Shown here piece by piece: positions 41,988 through 51,067 of a DNA stretch of 64,000 nucleotides (position 1 is the stretch's first letter; every line of letters begins with the position of its first letter). The stretch comes from Maledivibacter halophilus (GTDB taxonomy: Bacteria; Bacillota; Clostridia; Peptostreptococcales; Caminicellaceae), in assembly GCF_900167445.1 (NCBI RefSeq), contig NZ_FUZT01000006.1:1-64000 (forward strand). Reading direction: 5' to 3'. The position numbers were made by a program, and so were the translations under genes. The notes beneath the pieces are model-generated. The model was not told where the DNA came from, did not search any database, and was given only the letters and a program-made list of their open reading frames with translations.

Positions 41988-42269
41988 ATATCTTCCTCCC
42001 TTAGTTATTTAGCTTACTCCACACAAGTAATTCTTTGACATGACTATAGGAATTGACGACATACTATTACTTTGGTTATTAAAAAAAAACATAGACTTAA
42101 TGACCAAATCAAGAAAAATTTAGTAACACAATCTCTAAAAAACACCCAAATTCAAAACTGGATTTGAGTTATACAATTACTTTTTATATAGCTTATACTT
42201 CAATCTCATCAATTCAACATATTTCTCAACCTACCTAATAACTTCATTAGGAAGTACATTCATATCAAA

Positions 42270-42520
42270 ACTATGAAAAGCTTTAGTTTCAATTTTAGTT
42301 TCTTCAGGATTTCTTACATCGGTTTTGCCGAGGAAGTAATCTGTGGATACGTCAAAATAATCTGCAAGCTTTTCTAAAATGTCTTGACTTGGTTTTTTTT
42401 TCTTATTCATAATATCCCACTACTCTATCTGTAACTCCTAATATTTTTACGATGTCTTTTTGTTTTAAGCCCTTTCTTCACGTAGTTTTCTTAATATTTT
42501 ACCAAACAAGTTGTTCGACC
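42270..42520 (-). pseudogene. Broken XRE-family regulator
   Basis: Reverse-strand pieces read LFGKILRKLREER, then KQKDIVKILGVTDRVVGYYE, then PSQDILEKLADYFDVSTDYFLGKTD in different frames with stops between. Together they make a normal helix-turn-helix regulator. The surrounding gap (41988-42719) holds nothing else clear. Confidence 0.7.
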
Positions 42521-42719
42521 TTCCTTAATTCATTCTACCATATTGAGGTTTTTGTTTATAGAAAACTAAACCAAAAGTAGTACTACCACAGAAGAATCTT
42601 GATAATGAGCTTTGATATTTTTAAAGGAAAAGATTTAGAAAAAGGAGATTATGAAATGAATAGGGTTTTGTAATAAGACAATCTACGAAATTCATAAAAT
42701 CAAACAAGGGGGGATTGAA

Positions 42720-42944
42720 GTGGAACAAACAAAAACTCAAAAGTATGCTGCAACATACAAATTTGGGAATACAACAGTAAATATTGTTGCACCACCACCA
42801 AAAACCCCAGAAGAAATTGAAAGAATACTAAAGGAGTATCACCAAGCAGGTTGGGAATGCTGGCAGAGCATTCTAGAAGAGGAAAAAGAAAATATTACTG
42901 AGGAAACGACTCATGTTAGAGGAATCCCGATTATTCGGCTTTAG
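42720..42944 (+). CDS. Small mobile-element-associated protein
   Basis: The 74-aa product starts at GTG after AAGGGGGG. TYKFGNTTVNIVAPPPKTPEE is a pattern common in small proteins of clostridial integrative elements. A short open stretch just after it (to 43046) looks like debris. The function is unknown. Confidence 0.6.
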   Translation: MEQTKTQKYAATYKFGNTTVNIVAPPPKTPEEIERILKEYHQAGWECWQSILEEEKENITEETTHVRGIPIIRL

Positions 42945-43281
42945 AAAGGGATGAAGCTGTGGATGAAATTGAGAAACTCAAAATTGTCTTAAATGCTATT
43001 GAAGAGTCAGCAAAGGAAGAATTGAAAAACAAAAAGAATTTTTAAGTGGATTTTAAGAAAGAATTTGGAATTATGAAAAATTATTAAAGAAAAAACAGAA
43101 GATAAAAAATGAGTTGCAGATTTTTAGGCATCAAAAATTTGGACAAACTTGAAACTTCATATGTTGATATGCATATAAATCCACATAAAATCTTATTACT
43201 TCCTAATCTAAAAGGAGATTTGCTGCTTGGCTGGATTCCAATTTGGGTTATGCTAGAGGGAATGAATAAGGCATTAAGGTG

Positions 43282-43617
43282 CTAGCTAGAGGAGTTTCTT
43301 TTTTGAAAAGGCACTAAGAAGCAAGATATACCACCAACAAATGCACTTACTATTGATCTTTCAATATTTGTAAATGATATAACTAAAGCACCTATAAAAC
43401 TAATGAATGATAAAATTATACATATTTTAAATGGTTTAAGTTTAATCTTCTTGAAAATCAAATCTCCACTAAACAATAAATTAAATATTATATGAAATAC
43501 TGTAAAGGATAAAATTGAACCAAACATGAGAGAAATAGTATTTTTGAATATTATCATAATAACAACTCCTATTAAAAGATTAGATAATATTGTATCAAGA
43601 ATAGATGTAAATATCAA
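43282..43617 (-). CDS. Membrane protein, unknown
   Basis: The 111-aa product has four hydrophobic segments. The putative TTG start lacks a ribosome site, so the gene may be degraded at its 5' end. It is the first of a run of small minus-strand membrane genes. Confidence 0.45.
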   Translation of the reverse strand: MIFTSILDTILSNLLIGVVIMIIFKNTISLMFGSILSFTVFHIIFNLLFSGDLIFKKIKLKPFKICIILSFISFIGALVISFTNIERSIVSAFVGGISCFLVPFQKRNSSS

Positions 43618-43889
43618 ATAAATAGAATATTAACTGAGTTCTTTAGGAATTACCTGCGAAAAAAGTTAAGCAAGCAGCATAAACTATAATTTTTTCCATT
43701 AGATATTTACATATTTAAGTAAAGATTAAGAAGCTAGTTAGTAATTGTTACACCTTAAAGACTTGAAACTTGAAGGTAATGGATTAGCATTATAGTAAAG
43801 ATAATTATCATTTAATATACTAAATAGAATTTTATTTGAAGTTAAAAAACCTATGAGGATACTAAATGTTGTCTATAGGAATAGAATCA

Positions 43890-43976
43890 TTAATTTGAAT
43901 TTAAAAAGATAAAAATTAGACTTATTATTAATAATAAACCTATAATTCCTAAAATCCCAAGTGGCAAAATGCTCAT
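43890..43976 (-). CDS. 28-residue hydrophobic peptide
   Basis: ATG at 43976 has AGGAGG about 10 bases upstream on the minus strand. The product (MSILPLGILGIIGLLLIISL, then IFIFLNSN) is a single membrane helix. Small-peptide genes with such a clear ribosome site are often real, but the role is unknown. The rest of the gap 43618-44190 shows no gene. Confidence 0.5.
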   Translation of the reverse strand: MSILPLGILGIIGLLLIISLIFIFLNSN

Positions 43977-44190
43977 TACAAAAATACCTCCTTTTTTAAA
44001 GTATTCTAATTATAAATTGTAACATATTTTATAAGAAAAAAGGTAGATAAGAAAATAGAAAAAAGAGAAAAAATTGAGTGATGCTAGTAACAAAGTGTCT
44101 AAGGCGTAATTGATGAAATTTTCAGAGACTAACTGAGGAATTAGTGAAGGTGTGAAAATATTTAATTTATATGCTGTGTTAGTTGTATAA

Positions 44191-44361
44191 TCAATCAGTA
44201 AATATTACCAACATTGAGTAAGCTATAAAGCCTACTAATAAAATACCATATATCATATTATCTGAAATACTTTGATCATTTTTAACTTTTTTAATAATAG
44301 TAATAGTGTTTACATATAAAGCCATTGAAGCAATAATAAAACCAAATGCGAAAAAGGCCAT
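44191..44361 (-). CDS. Small two-helix membrane protein (56 aa)
   Basis: ATG at 44361 follows AAGGAGGATTTTAT. Two hydrophobic segments (residues 1-23 and 37-55) flank a basic loop with KKVKNDQSISDN. No family is recognised. Confidence 0.65.
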   Translation of the reverse strand: MAFFAFGFIIASMALYVNTITIIKKVKNDQSISDNMIYGILLVGFIAYSMLVIFTD

Positions 44362-44461
44362 ATAAAATCCTCCTTATCTTACTAACACAGCGTTATTATA
44401 TTTTAACATAAAAATAATATTAAATTGAAGTTTAATGTATGGTTAGAGAGGGGAATTGAAA

Positions 44462-44789
44462 ATGAAAAAATTTGAATTATACAAAAACTACATTGATTCC
44501 AGAATGAAAGGAATTAAATATAATAATTTAGATGTAATTAAATTATTGCTAAAAACAATGGAGAAAAAAGAACATTCTTTCTAATAAATATGGTTTAAAA
44601 GTAGAGGAAGCAAAAGAGATGCTGACAGGGTTTTATATTTTCAATTACGATTGGTACGTAATAATCGAAGATTACACTGGTATTGATTTTGATGCATTAA
44701 CAGAAGCTAATCCCAGTAGCTATTTTAAGTTTTTATGTTGGATTAAATTTATTAAATGTAAGATAGGAGAAAGGATTGGATCAAACTAA
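44462..44789 (+). pseudogene. Frameshifted small gene of unknown function
   Basis: ATG at 44462 follows AGGGG and gives MKKFELYKNYIDSRMKGIKY to KTMEKK. In a run of A near 44562-44567 the frame shifts, and the gene continues as NKYGLKVEEAKEMLTGFYIF to 44789. With one base changed this would be a protein of about 108 aa. Confidence 0.6.
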
Positions 44790-44855
44790 TTTATATGGAT
44801 TAGGATAATAAAAAATAACTCTTAGAAGTATCAAGCTATGCTAGATAAAAATTAA

Positions 44856-45032
44856 CTATTTTTCATTTTTAGAACAGCAGTTAATAATAGTTGAAACAAT
44901 CCATCCTGTACACATGATTATAGTTATTCCCAATAAAATAAGCATACCCAATATACCTAACAACTCAAAAAAAACAAGAGACATTGAGACAAATAAAGCT
45001 AAAAATAGTAATACGGGTATTAATGATTTCAT
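44856..45032 (-). CDS. Small membrane protein (58 aa)
   Basis: ATG at 45032 has AAGGAGTG upstream. Two hydrophobic helices cover residues 4-50, ending with CCSKNEK. The opposite-strand reading of this stretch lacks these features. Confidence 0.6.
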   Translation of the reverse strand: MKSLIPVLLFLALFVSMSLVFFELLGILGMLILLGITIIMCTGWIVSTIINCCSKNEK

Positions 45033-45124
45033 ATAATGTCACTCCTTGGAAAGAATTATGTATATATCATACCATGGGAACATATGGGAATCAATATAAC
45101 AGATATCATTCACTAGCTTTAAGG

Positions 45125-45379
45125 TTAGGGTTCAATTGTAAATTTAATAAAAGGTACTACAAAAACAAAATAGATAATTATTTGAAAGAGGCTTGTTAGA
45201 AGATATTTCAACTTTTTTTCTCTTAAATATATTTTAGTGCAAAAGAAAATGTTGGATGTCAATATTATTGACAATATAATAATAGAATAAATTTTATCAC
45301 ATATTTTATTTTCAATAAAATACATAGAAAAGATAGTTATAGTAACAAAAATCCATTCAATGGGATGATTGTAATCCAA
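45125..45379 (-). CDS. Membrane protein, unknown
   Basis: The 84-aa product has three hydrophobic segments. The TTG start has no clear ribosome site, but it lies 10 bases after the stop of the gene at 45390-45614, so coupled translation is possible. Confidence 0.45.
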   Translation of the reverse strand: MDYNHPIEWIFVTITIFSMYFIENKICDKIYSIIILSIILTSNIFFCTKIYLREKKLKYLLTSLFQIIIYFVFVVPFIKFTIEP

Positions 45380-45389
45380 AGGATTGTAA

Positions 45390-45614
45390 CTACGCCAGCC
45401 TAATGATTAATAGAAAAAATAAGCGAAGTAAAATAGTGAAAGAAATTAGTATTATTACAGCTTTTTTAACAGAATATTTGCTTTTAAAGGTTTTATTGAA
45501 AGAGGGAGACAATCTTAATAAAGCTGGAAGAGCAAAGTAAGCAAAAGATATTATTAATAGTGGCCCCATTAAAATAATGAATAGCATTTTAAAAATAAAA
45601 TAATCATCACTCAA
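45390..45614 (-). CDS. Membrane protein, unknown (74 aa)
   Basis: TTG at 45614 follows AAAGGTGGTG. Two strong hydrophobic helices (residues 8-32 and 50-72) are separated by a basic loop. Confidence 0.55.
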   Translation of the reverse strand: MSDDYFIFKMLFIILMGPLLIISFAYFALPALLRLSPSFNKTFKSKYSVKKAVIILISFTILLRLFFLLIIRLA

Positions 45615-45775
45615 GTATTACACCACCTTTAACTTTATGAAAATGAAAATATATATAATCATAACATAGTAATTTATAATATAGAATATATGAACTGTAT
45701 TGGATCAAAATAATAGTATGTATTTGATTGTTAAGTTGAAGATTAACGTGGCTAAAATGGCCAAATTTACTCAGG

Positions 45776-46099
45776 TTAATGAAAAGTTATTTTAGGTTTT
45801 CCAAGAGTATTTATAAGAATTATAACTGTTAGCATAGCTATTAGCAGTCTAACACATTCAGTGTATTTACCAAATAAATTGTAATCTTTTGATTTAGGGA
45901 AAATAATTTTTTTGAATAGTGTTAAAAAAACAACAAATAGAAATGTGTTTTTCAGAAAACTTTTTTCTGCTTTCATAAACATAATAATAGCAGATACTGT
46001 AATATAAAAAATAAAACTTAAAAATATATTTTGTATAAAAAATTTAATTACTTTATAAGTTTTTATTAGAAATGCTTTATTGATGATTAAATTTATCAT
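45776..46099 (-). CDS. Membrane protein, unknown (107 aa)
   Basis: ATG at 46099 follows AAGGGG. Three or four hydrophobic stretches are separated by lysine-rich loops. No family is recognised. Confidence 0.5.
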   Translation of the reverse strand: MINLIINKAFLIKTYKVIKFFIQNIFLSFIFYITVSAIIMFMKAEKSFLKNTFLFVVFLTLFKKIIFPKSKDYNLFGKYTECVRLLIAMLTVIILINTLGKPKITFH

Positions 46100-46235
46100 G
46101 TGAACTTTTCCCCTTATGTAACAATATTTTTCATGAAAATCCTTTTCAAAAAAATATAATAAAGAATATTAAGTCGAAATCAAATTATATATAACAACTA
46201 TTAGAAGAATTAGAAGAATATGATGGGAAAGCATA

Positions 46236-46331
46236 TTACTTTGAAAAACTTTTAATCAAAATTAATAAAAATAGAACACCAATAGTTAAAAATCCAATAA
46301 TTAATAAAGCAAAAAATAAAATCTTACTCAT
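46236..46331 (-). CDS. 31-residue single-helix peptide
   Basis: ATG at 46331 is preceded by AAAGGATA. The product is one membrane helix ending KSFSK. A longer upstream reading has no ribosome site. Confidence 0.45.
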   Translation of the reverse strand: MSKILFFALLIIGFLTIGVLFLLILIKSFSK

Positions 46332-46431
46332 AGTTAAATATCCTTTCATTAAAGTGAATTCTACTAGATTATACCATATAGAACTTAAAAAGAAAATTGA
46401 GGAGGAAGCCGGATTTCTAAAGGATTTCAAG

Positions 46432-47065
46432 AATTAACTAAAAAAATTTGAAAATTTTGGATTTGAGTGAATGGATAGAAAAACACTTTTAAATTAATAT
46501 ATTGTTTGATTTAAAATGAGGAAATAGAAAATGGTTTATGGAAATTATGTTAAATGCGATATAGAATTTGTTTGATAGTTGAATAAAAAGCCAGATATTG
46601 TATATTAGTATTGTAAAGAAATATATTAATTTCTGGGGACAATGTGCTTGAAATGTAGGCAATGCGATTCACCCCCCTTTCTATCGGGGATAAAAATATT
46701 ATAATATAAAAGTTTAAAGCATCCTTATAGGGTGTTTTTTAATGTCTGAGAAGTGATGATAAAATAGCAATAGATGCAGGTTTTGTTAATTCAGCATTAG
46801 AGCCTAATACTGGTCCATGATTAAGTGCTTTGAAAGGAGACTGTAAGATCTCCTCTGCTAAAAAACCAGCTAAAGGGTTAGAAGTTTCTTTAGATAAATC
46901 ATGTAGTCTTAAACCTAGCAAAGAAAGCTAGGTTTCTTCTTTGCTAAAATTTTAGTTAATATAGAAGTCTAAGAGCATAAAAAATATACATAAATCATTT
47001 TTTCACTACAATAACTTAAGTAATGATATAATAGAGTTGAATAATTCTGGTAAGAGGTGGTTTTG
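46432..47065. other. Gene-poor gap with two hairpins
   Basis: A CATCC/GGGTG hairpin followed by T lies at about 46718-46740, and AACCTAGC / GCTAGGTT followed by a T-rich run at 46911-46935. Both look like terminators. No supported gene is seen between them. Confidence 0.5.
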
Positions 47066-47341
47066 GTGAATGAAAATGATATTATAGAGGCATTTTTAAA
47101 AGCAAAAAAAATAAAGATTAGATGTATTGTTTGTACCTTGGTAACGTTGTTAATTTGCACAATTTTTGCAGGAATTACAGGAAGTTATAATTGGATCTAT
47201 TTATATATAATTATCATTGTAGCAAGTTTGTTTATTATTTGGAAGTATTGGAGATGTCCAAAATGCAATCATGTTTTGCCGAGAGAAATGGGTTTTGAAT
47301 TTTGTCCATATTGCGGCACAAGAGTACAGTATAAGTATTAA
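47066..47341 (+). CDS. Membrane protein with C-terminal zinc ribbon
   Basis: GTG at 47066 follows AGAGGTGG. Two hydrophobic helices (about residues 20-60) precede RCPKCNHVLP and FCPYCGTRV, a four-cysteine zinc ribbon. Its length is 91 aa. The role is unknown. Confidence 0.7.
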   Translation: MNENDIIEAFLKAKKIKIRCIVCTLVTLLICTIFAGITGSYNWIYLYIIIIVASLFIIWKYWRCPKCNHVLPREMGFEFCPYCGTRVQYKY

Positions 47342-47506
47342 AGAATAGTTTAGCAATAAATAGCCCTTTATATATTGTAATATAACAAGAATATCTTATA
47401 GATGATGAGATGTTAACGAATTTGGTTCGTAAATCCCTTATTAGCTAACATTCAATTAGCATGTGTTATGTGGTGGTAATTAAACTGTAGAGGAGGAAAT
47501 ATAATA

Positions 47507-47740
47507 GTGAAAAGAATATTATTATTTTTTTTGATTGCATCTACATTTTTAATAGGATGTACAAACCAAACTCCAGATAAAGAAATAAGCGAAATGAAAA
47601 ACAAGATTAATGAAGTTGTAAAAGATAATGAAAAATTACATAGCCAAATACAAGAATTAGAGGACAAATTAGTAATATATGAAAGTGTAGAAACTGAAAA
47701 AAATACAGGTGAAATAATATATTACATTTGTTTAAGATAA
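47507..47740 (+). CDS. Small lipoprotein with coiled coil, possibly truncated
   Basis: GTG follows GAGGAGG. A signal peptide with lipobox LIGC (Cys18) is followed by a heptad region (KNKINEVVKDNEKLHSQIQEL). It stops soon after at residue 77, shorter than usual for such lipoproteins. Confidence 0.65.
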   Translation: MKRILLFFLIASTFLIGCTNQTPDKEISEMKNKINEVVKDNEKLHSQIQELEDKLVIYESVETEKNTGEIIYYICLR

Positions 47741-47764
47741 TACACAAAATATAGATAAATAGTT

Positions 47765-48061
47765 AAGGGCAATGAAATATCACTTATGGATATCTTAGGA
47801 ACGGATTGTGATGCGGTAGTTGATGAGGTAGAACTTAAAATGCAGATCAAGAAGCTTTATAGTAAAATGTCCAAGGTCCTTAAAAAAAGAGAGCAAACTG
47901 TAATTGAACTAAGATATGGTTTAGCAAATGGAGGCTGTAAGACTCAAAGGGAGATAGCAAAGCTTTTAGGTATTTCACGTTCATACGTTTCAAGAATTGA
48001 GAAAAAAGCTTTATGTAAGCTTAAAAAAGCATTTAATGGATTAAAGGAAGATCCTAAGTAG
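47765..48061 (+). pseudogene. sigK: C-terminal fragment of sporulation sigma factor K
   Basis: The open frame (with an internal ATG at 47786) reads KGNEISLMDILGTDCDAVVD, then the region 4 helix-turn-helix KTQREIAKLLGISRSYVSRIEKKAL. This matches the last third of sigma-K. Region 2, which binds the -10 box, is missing, so it cannot act alone. It could be the 3' part of a sigK gene divided by a skin-type element, or a decayed copy. Confidence 0.7.
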
Positions 48062-48180
48062 TTAATTAGGGTCTTATTAAATTTCAGTAAAAATATAAAT
48101 TTATAGTTTAATTCGGTAAGTGATTTTGTATGATATTCATATTACTTGATTTTTTCATGGATTAAATATTACTTATCGAA

Positions 48181-48596
48181 TCCGAACCCTGCCATTGAAT
48201 TTGAACAGGGGAAATGGGTTAATGAGCCCTATGTAGTAGGATAAAATCATAAAATGGTATCTATAAACACTACTATTGAAGTTGATCTGACAGGACAGTG
48301 CGCAGCGGAATCTATTGGACATATACAGATTTCAGGGACTGGAGGACAGGCGGATAACGTTATCGGAGCCCAAATTTTTCCAGAGGGAAAGTTAATTATT
48401 GCCCTTTATTCAACAAGCTAATGTAAAGAATGATGAAGGAAAGAAAGTTAGGGTTTCTAAAATTATGCCTACATTAAAATTAGGCTCTATAGTTAGTCTT
48501 CAAAGAAATGATGTTGATTATGTAGTGACGGAATATGGAGTTGCATGGGTATTTATAATAATGATTAAAAGAATACCATTATTTAAAGAATTATAA
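48181..48596 (+). pseudogene. Decayed acetyl-CoA hydrolase/CoA-transferase
   Basis: NPAIEFEQGKWVNEPYVVG, an in-frame stop, then SINTTIEVDLTGQCAAESIG and SGTGGQADNVIGAQ, another stop with a shift, then RNDVDYVVTEYGVA. These are ordered blocks of 4-hydroxybutyrate/butyryl-CoA transferases. The N-terminal half and the end are gone. Confidence 0.85.
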
Positions 48597-48597
48597 T

Positions 48598-48625
48598 AAG
48601 GAGCTAACGAATTGGTTAGCTCCTT
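48598..48625. terminator. Bidirectional terminator
   Basis: AAGGAGCTAAC pairs perfectly with GTTAGCTCCTT. It lies between the CoA-transferase remnant and the end of the leftward symporter gene. Confidence 0.7.
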
Positions 48626-48659
48626 AAACTGTTAATATAATTATTCAAATAATAGAGTA

Positions 48660-50078
48660 TTATAGCTTTTTAGAAAAGATTGCAAGAACTACTATTAGAA
48701 GAACTCCAAAAATCATTAAACTAGTTTGTTCTATTGCAAATATACCCATAAGGGCAACGAAGAAAATTAGTATAGGAATGACATATTTAAGTAAAAAATA
48801 CCATGCTTCAAATAATGAGAATTTCAATTTTCCACCATTGGTAGTTTCTTCTTTAAGGTCTTCTTTTTTAATAACCCATCCAGTGAATATTGCGATGAAC
48901 ATTCCACCAATAGCTAGGAATATTTTATCGGTTAGTATGTCTAAGAAGTCAAATATTCCAGCTCCAAATATCTTGAAGCCTGACATAACACCAAGGGATA
49001 ATGAAGATAAAATACTAGTAGCAATCATGATGATAGAAGCAGATGTAACTCCTGTTTTCCTTGGAACATTTTTCTGGTCAATTAGATAAGAAGTAACAAC
49101 TTCTAGCAATGATACTGAAGAAGTAAGGGCCGCAACGGTAAAGGCTATAAAGAAAACAACGGAGAAAAGAACACCGGCACCTCCTAATTCAGCAAAAACT
49201 GATGGTACAACTACAAAAACAAGGCCAGGTCCTGCGGTAGGCTCCAATCCAAATGCAAAAACACCAGGGAATATAGCAATACCAGCTAAAATAGCAATGC
49301 ATGTATCAAGTATTGTTACAATAGTAGCATTGCTTGGAAGATTTTCTGATTTACTTAGATAACTTCCATAGGTAATCATACAACCCATACCAAGACTCAA
49401 TGAGAAAAATGCTTGACCCAAGGCGGCCAGAATAGTTGCTCCATTTACCTTTGACCAGTCGGGTTTAAATAGGAATTCAAGTCCTGCACTTGCACCAGGA
49501 AGGGATATACTTCTAATTGATATAAATATGAGAAGAACAAATAAAGTAGGCATTAATACTTTACCTGCTTTTTCTATTCCGCCGGAAATACCTTTAGCAA
49601 CTATGATTACATTTAATGCCAAATATATAATCATCCATATTATAGGTTGAATAGGATTTGACATAAATGCTTCAAAGGTGGTTCCTATTGCTTCAGGATT
49701 AGCAAGTAAGCCACTGAAGGATTTAAATACATAAGCTAATGACCATCCACCAACTACTGGATAAAAACCCATTATAAAAAATGCACTAAGAACTCCAAGG
49801 GCTCCTGCAAAGGTCCATTTTTTACTGTAGCTTTTGTATGCCCCTACAGCAGATAGACTGGTTCTTCTACCTACGGTAAACTCAGCAAGCATAATACTAA
49901 TCCCAATTATTAGAGCAAAAATTGTGTAGATTATTACGAATGCACCACCGCCATTTTCACCAGCAGTGTAGGGGAACCTCCAAATATTACCGAGGCCTAC
50001 GGCTGAACCAGCAGCAGCCATAAGAAAACCGATTCGCGATCCCCAATTTTCACGTTGTTTAATTTGATTTCCTTCCAT
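48660..50078 (-). CDS. Sodium:neurotransmitter-symporter (NSS) family transporter
   Basis: The N-terminus NWGSRIGFLMAAAGSAVGLG followed by NIWRFPY is the hallmark of bacterial NSS (LeuT-type) carriers, with the sodium-binding unwound helix 1. About 12 helices are present in 472 aa. It probably imports an amino acid with sodium. ATG at 50078 lies 10 bases after AGGAGG. Confidence 0.92.
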   Translation of the reverse strand: MEGNQIKQRENWGSRIGFLMAAAGSAVGLGNIWRFPYTAGENGGGAFVIIYTIFALIIGISIMLAEFTVGRRTSLSAVGAYKSYSKKWTFAGALGVLSAFFIMGFYPVVGGWSLAYVFKSFSGLLANPEAIGTTFEAFMSNPIQPIIWMIIYLALNVIIVAKGISGGIEKAGKVLMPTLFVLLIFISIRSISLPGASAGLEFLFKPDWSKVNGATILAALGQAFFSLSLGMGCMITYGSYLSKSENLPSNATIVTILDTCIAILAGIAIFPGVFAFGLEPTAGPGLVFVVVPSVFAELGGAGVLFSVVFFIAFTVAALTSSVSLLEVVTSYLIDQKNVPRKTGVTSASIIMIATSILSSLSLGVMSGFKIFGAGIFDFLDILTDKIFLAIGGMFIAIFTGWVIKKEDLKEETTNGGKLKFSLFEAWYFLLKYVIPILIFFVALMGIFAIEQTSLMIFGVLLIVVLAIFSKKL

Positions 50079-50600
50079 TAACAAATCGCCTCCTTTAAAT
50101 TATCGCCCTTAAATTATAAAATTGATAATAAATGCAATAAATCCCTCCTTTAAACAATAGAATTAACAATAAATGTCATTGCTTATTCTATATATTACCA
50201 TGAATTTTTATAATTTTCTATATTTTTTCAAAAGTTATAAAATTAACAAATATTTTTTTATCCAGTGGAAGCCGCTAAAACATAGGATTTTAAATGAATT
50301 ACACTATTTTTTTAATACTTCAATAAATTTAGCAAGACATCTTTTATTAAACAATGGGAATATGTGGATGCATAGGATCTGCTTTTATGTCTATTTAGCT
50401 TTTATATATTATTAATGAAATAAATAATCTAAGTTAAAACATCTATGATTTCAATGATAGAGTATTTTGGTATAATGATTATATAGATATAAGTATGTTT
50501 TCCGTATAATTAATAAAATTATATAATTTCAAATTTGGGAGGATTCCATAATGTATATGATAATTATGGAATTTGCTTAATTAATTGGGAGGGATAAAAG
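50079..50600. other. AT-rich intergenic region with leader hairpin
   Basis: No gene is supported. Just before the glutaredoxin gene, ATTCCATAAT (50543-50552) pairs perfectly with ATTATGGAAT (50563-50572). Two TTTAAA-type inverted segments near 50090-50170 flank a second CTCCTTT site. Confidence 0.45.
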
Positions 50601-50939
50601 ATGAAGGAAATAATTATGTTTACAAGTCAAACATGACCACATTGTAATACTGCGAAAGAGTTTCTTTCTAACAAAGGTATAAAATACATAGAAAAGGATT
50701 TGGGATTAGATCCAAAGGCAAGACAAGAAATGATGAAAAAAAATATAATGGGAGTACCGGCTTTTTTAATTGGTGATGAAATTGTAGTAGGACTTGACAA
50801 GGCAAAGATCGAAAGTTTGCTAGATTATAAAATTATAAAATGTCCCCAGTGTCCATCCAAATTGCGAATACCTAAAAATGCAGGAAATTTGGTAATAACA
50901 TGTCCAAAATGCAAAACAAGATTTAAAACTCGAACATAA
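50601..50939 (+). CDS. Selenocysteine glutaredoxin fused to a zinc ribbon
   Basis: ATG at 50601 follows GGGAGGG. The frame is open to 50939 except for one TGA at codon 12 (50634-50636), exactly at the first active-site cysteine: FTSQT-U-PHCNTAKEF, giving UxxC. The glutaredoxin fold continues with KYIEKDLG and GVPAFLIGDEIVVGLD. Residues 80-112 add a zinc ribbon (CPQC, CPKC). A hairpin 18 bases after TGA fits a bacterial SECIS. Selenium-containing glutaredoxins are known from anaerobic clostridia. The length is 112 aa if TGA is decoded; otherwise the gene would be broken. Confidence 0.88.
50654..50668 (+). promoter_or_regulatory. Candidate bacterial SECIS hairpin
   Basis: GAAAGA (50654-50659) and TCTTTC (50663-50668) form a stem with a GTT loop that starts with G, as SelB recognition requires. 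It begins 18 bases after the TGA, in the usual range for bacterial SECIS elements. Confidence 0.65.
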
Positions 50940-50956
50940 AACTTTGTTTTGAAATA

Positions 50957-51022
50957 TTGACACAAGATTGAAAATATGTTATACAATAATTATCATTAGC
51001 ACTCTAATTATTAGAGTGCTAA
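50957..51022 (+). promoter_or_regulatory. htpG promoter with CIRCE operator
   Basis: TTGACA (50957-50962), 17 bases, TATACA (50980-50985) is followed by TTAGCACTC-N9-GAGTGCTAA (50996-51022), an exact CIRCE element. The inverted repeat extends outward to about 17 bp per arm. HrcA should repress htpG here. Confidence 0.92.
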
Positions 51023-51067
51023 TGATAATTATAAATATATATTTAGTTATTAAAAGGAGAGATTTAA

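Noticed and set aside
44984..45199. Plus-strand 71-aa ORF
   Set aside because: It is antisense to a small membrane gene with a clear ribosome site and has no site of its own.
46739..46921. Minus-strand 60-aa ORF
   Set aside because: It starts with TTG inside a terminator hairpin without a ribosome site. The sequence is not obviously random, but there is no support for a gene.
50173..50415. 80-aa ORF between the symporter and glutaredoxin
   Set aside because: It is very AT-rich, has no ribosome site and has the composition of non-coding DNA.
50700..50939. Glutaredoxin starting at the ATG/TTG after the TGA
   Set aside because: A start there removes the active site and the first strand. The upstream ribosome site, the frame and the SECIS-like hairpin support a selenoprotein read from 50601.
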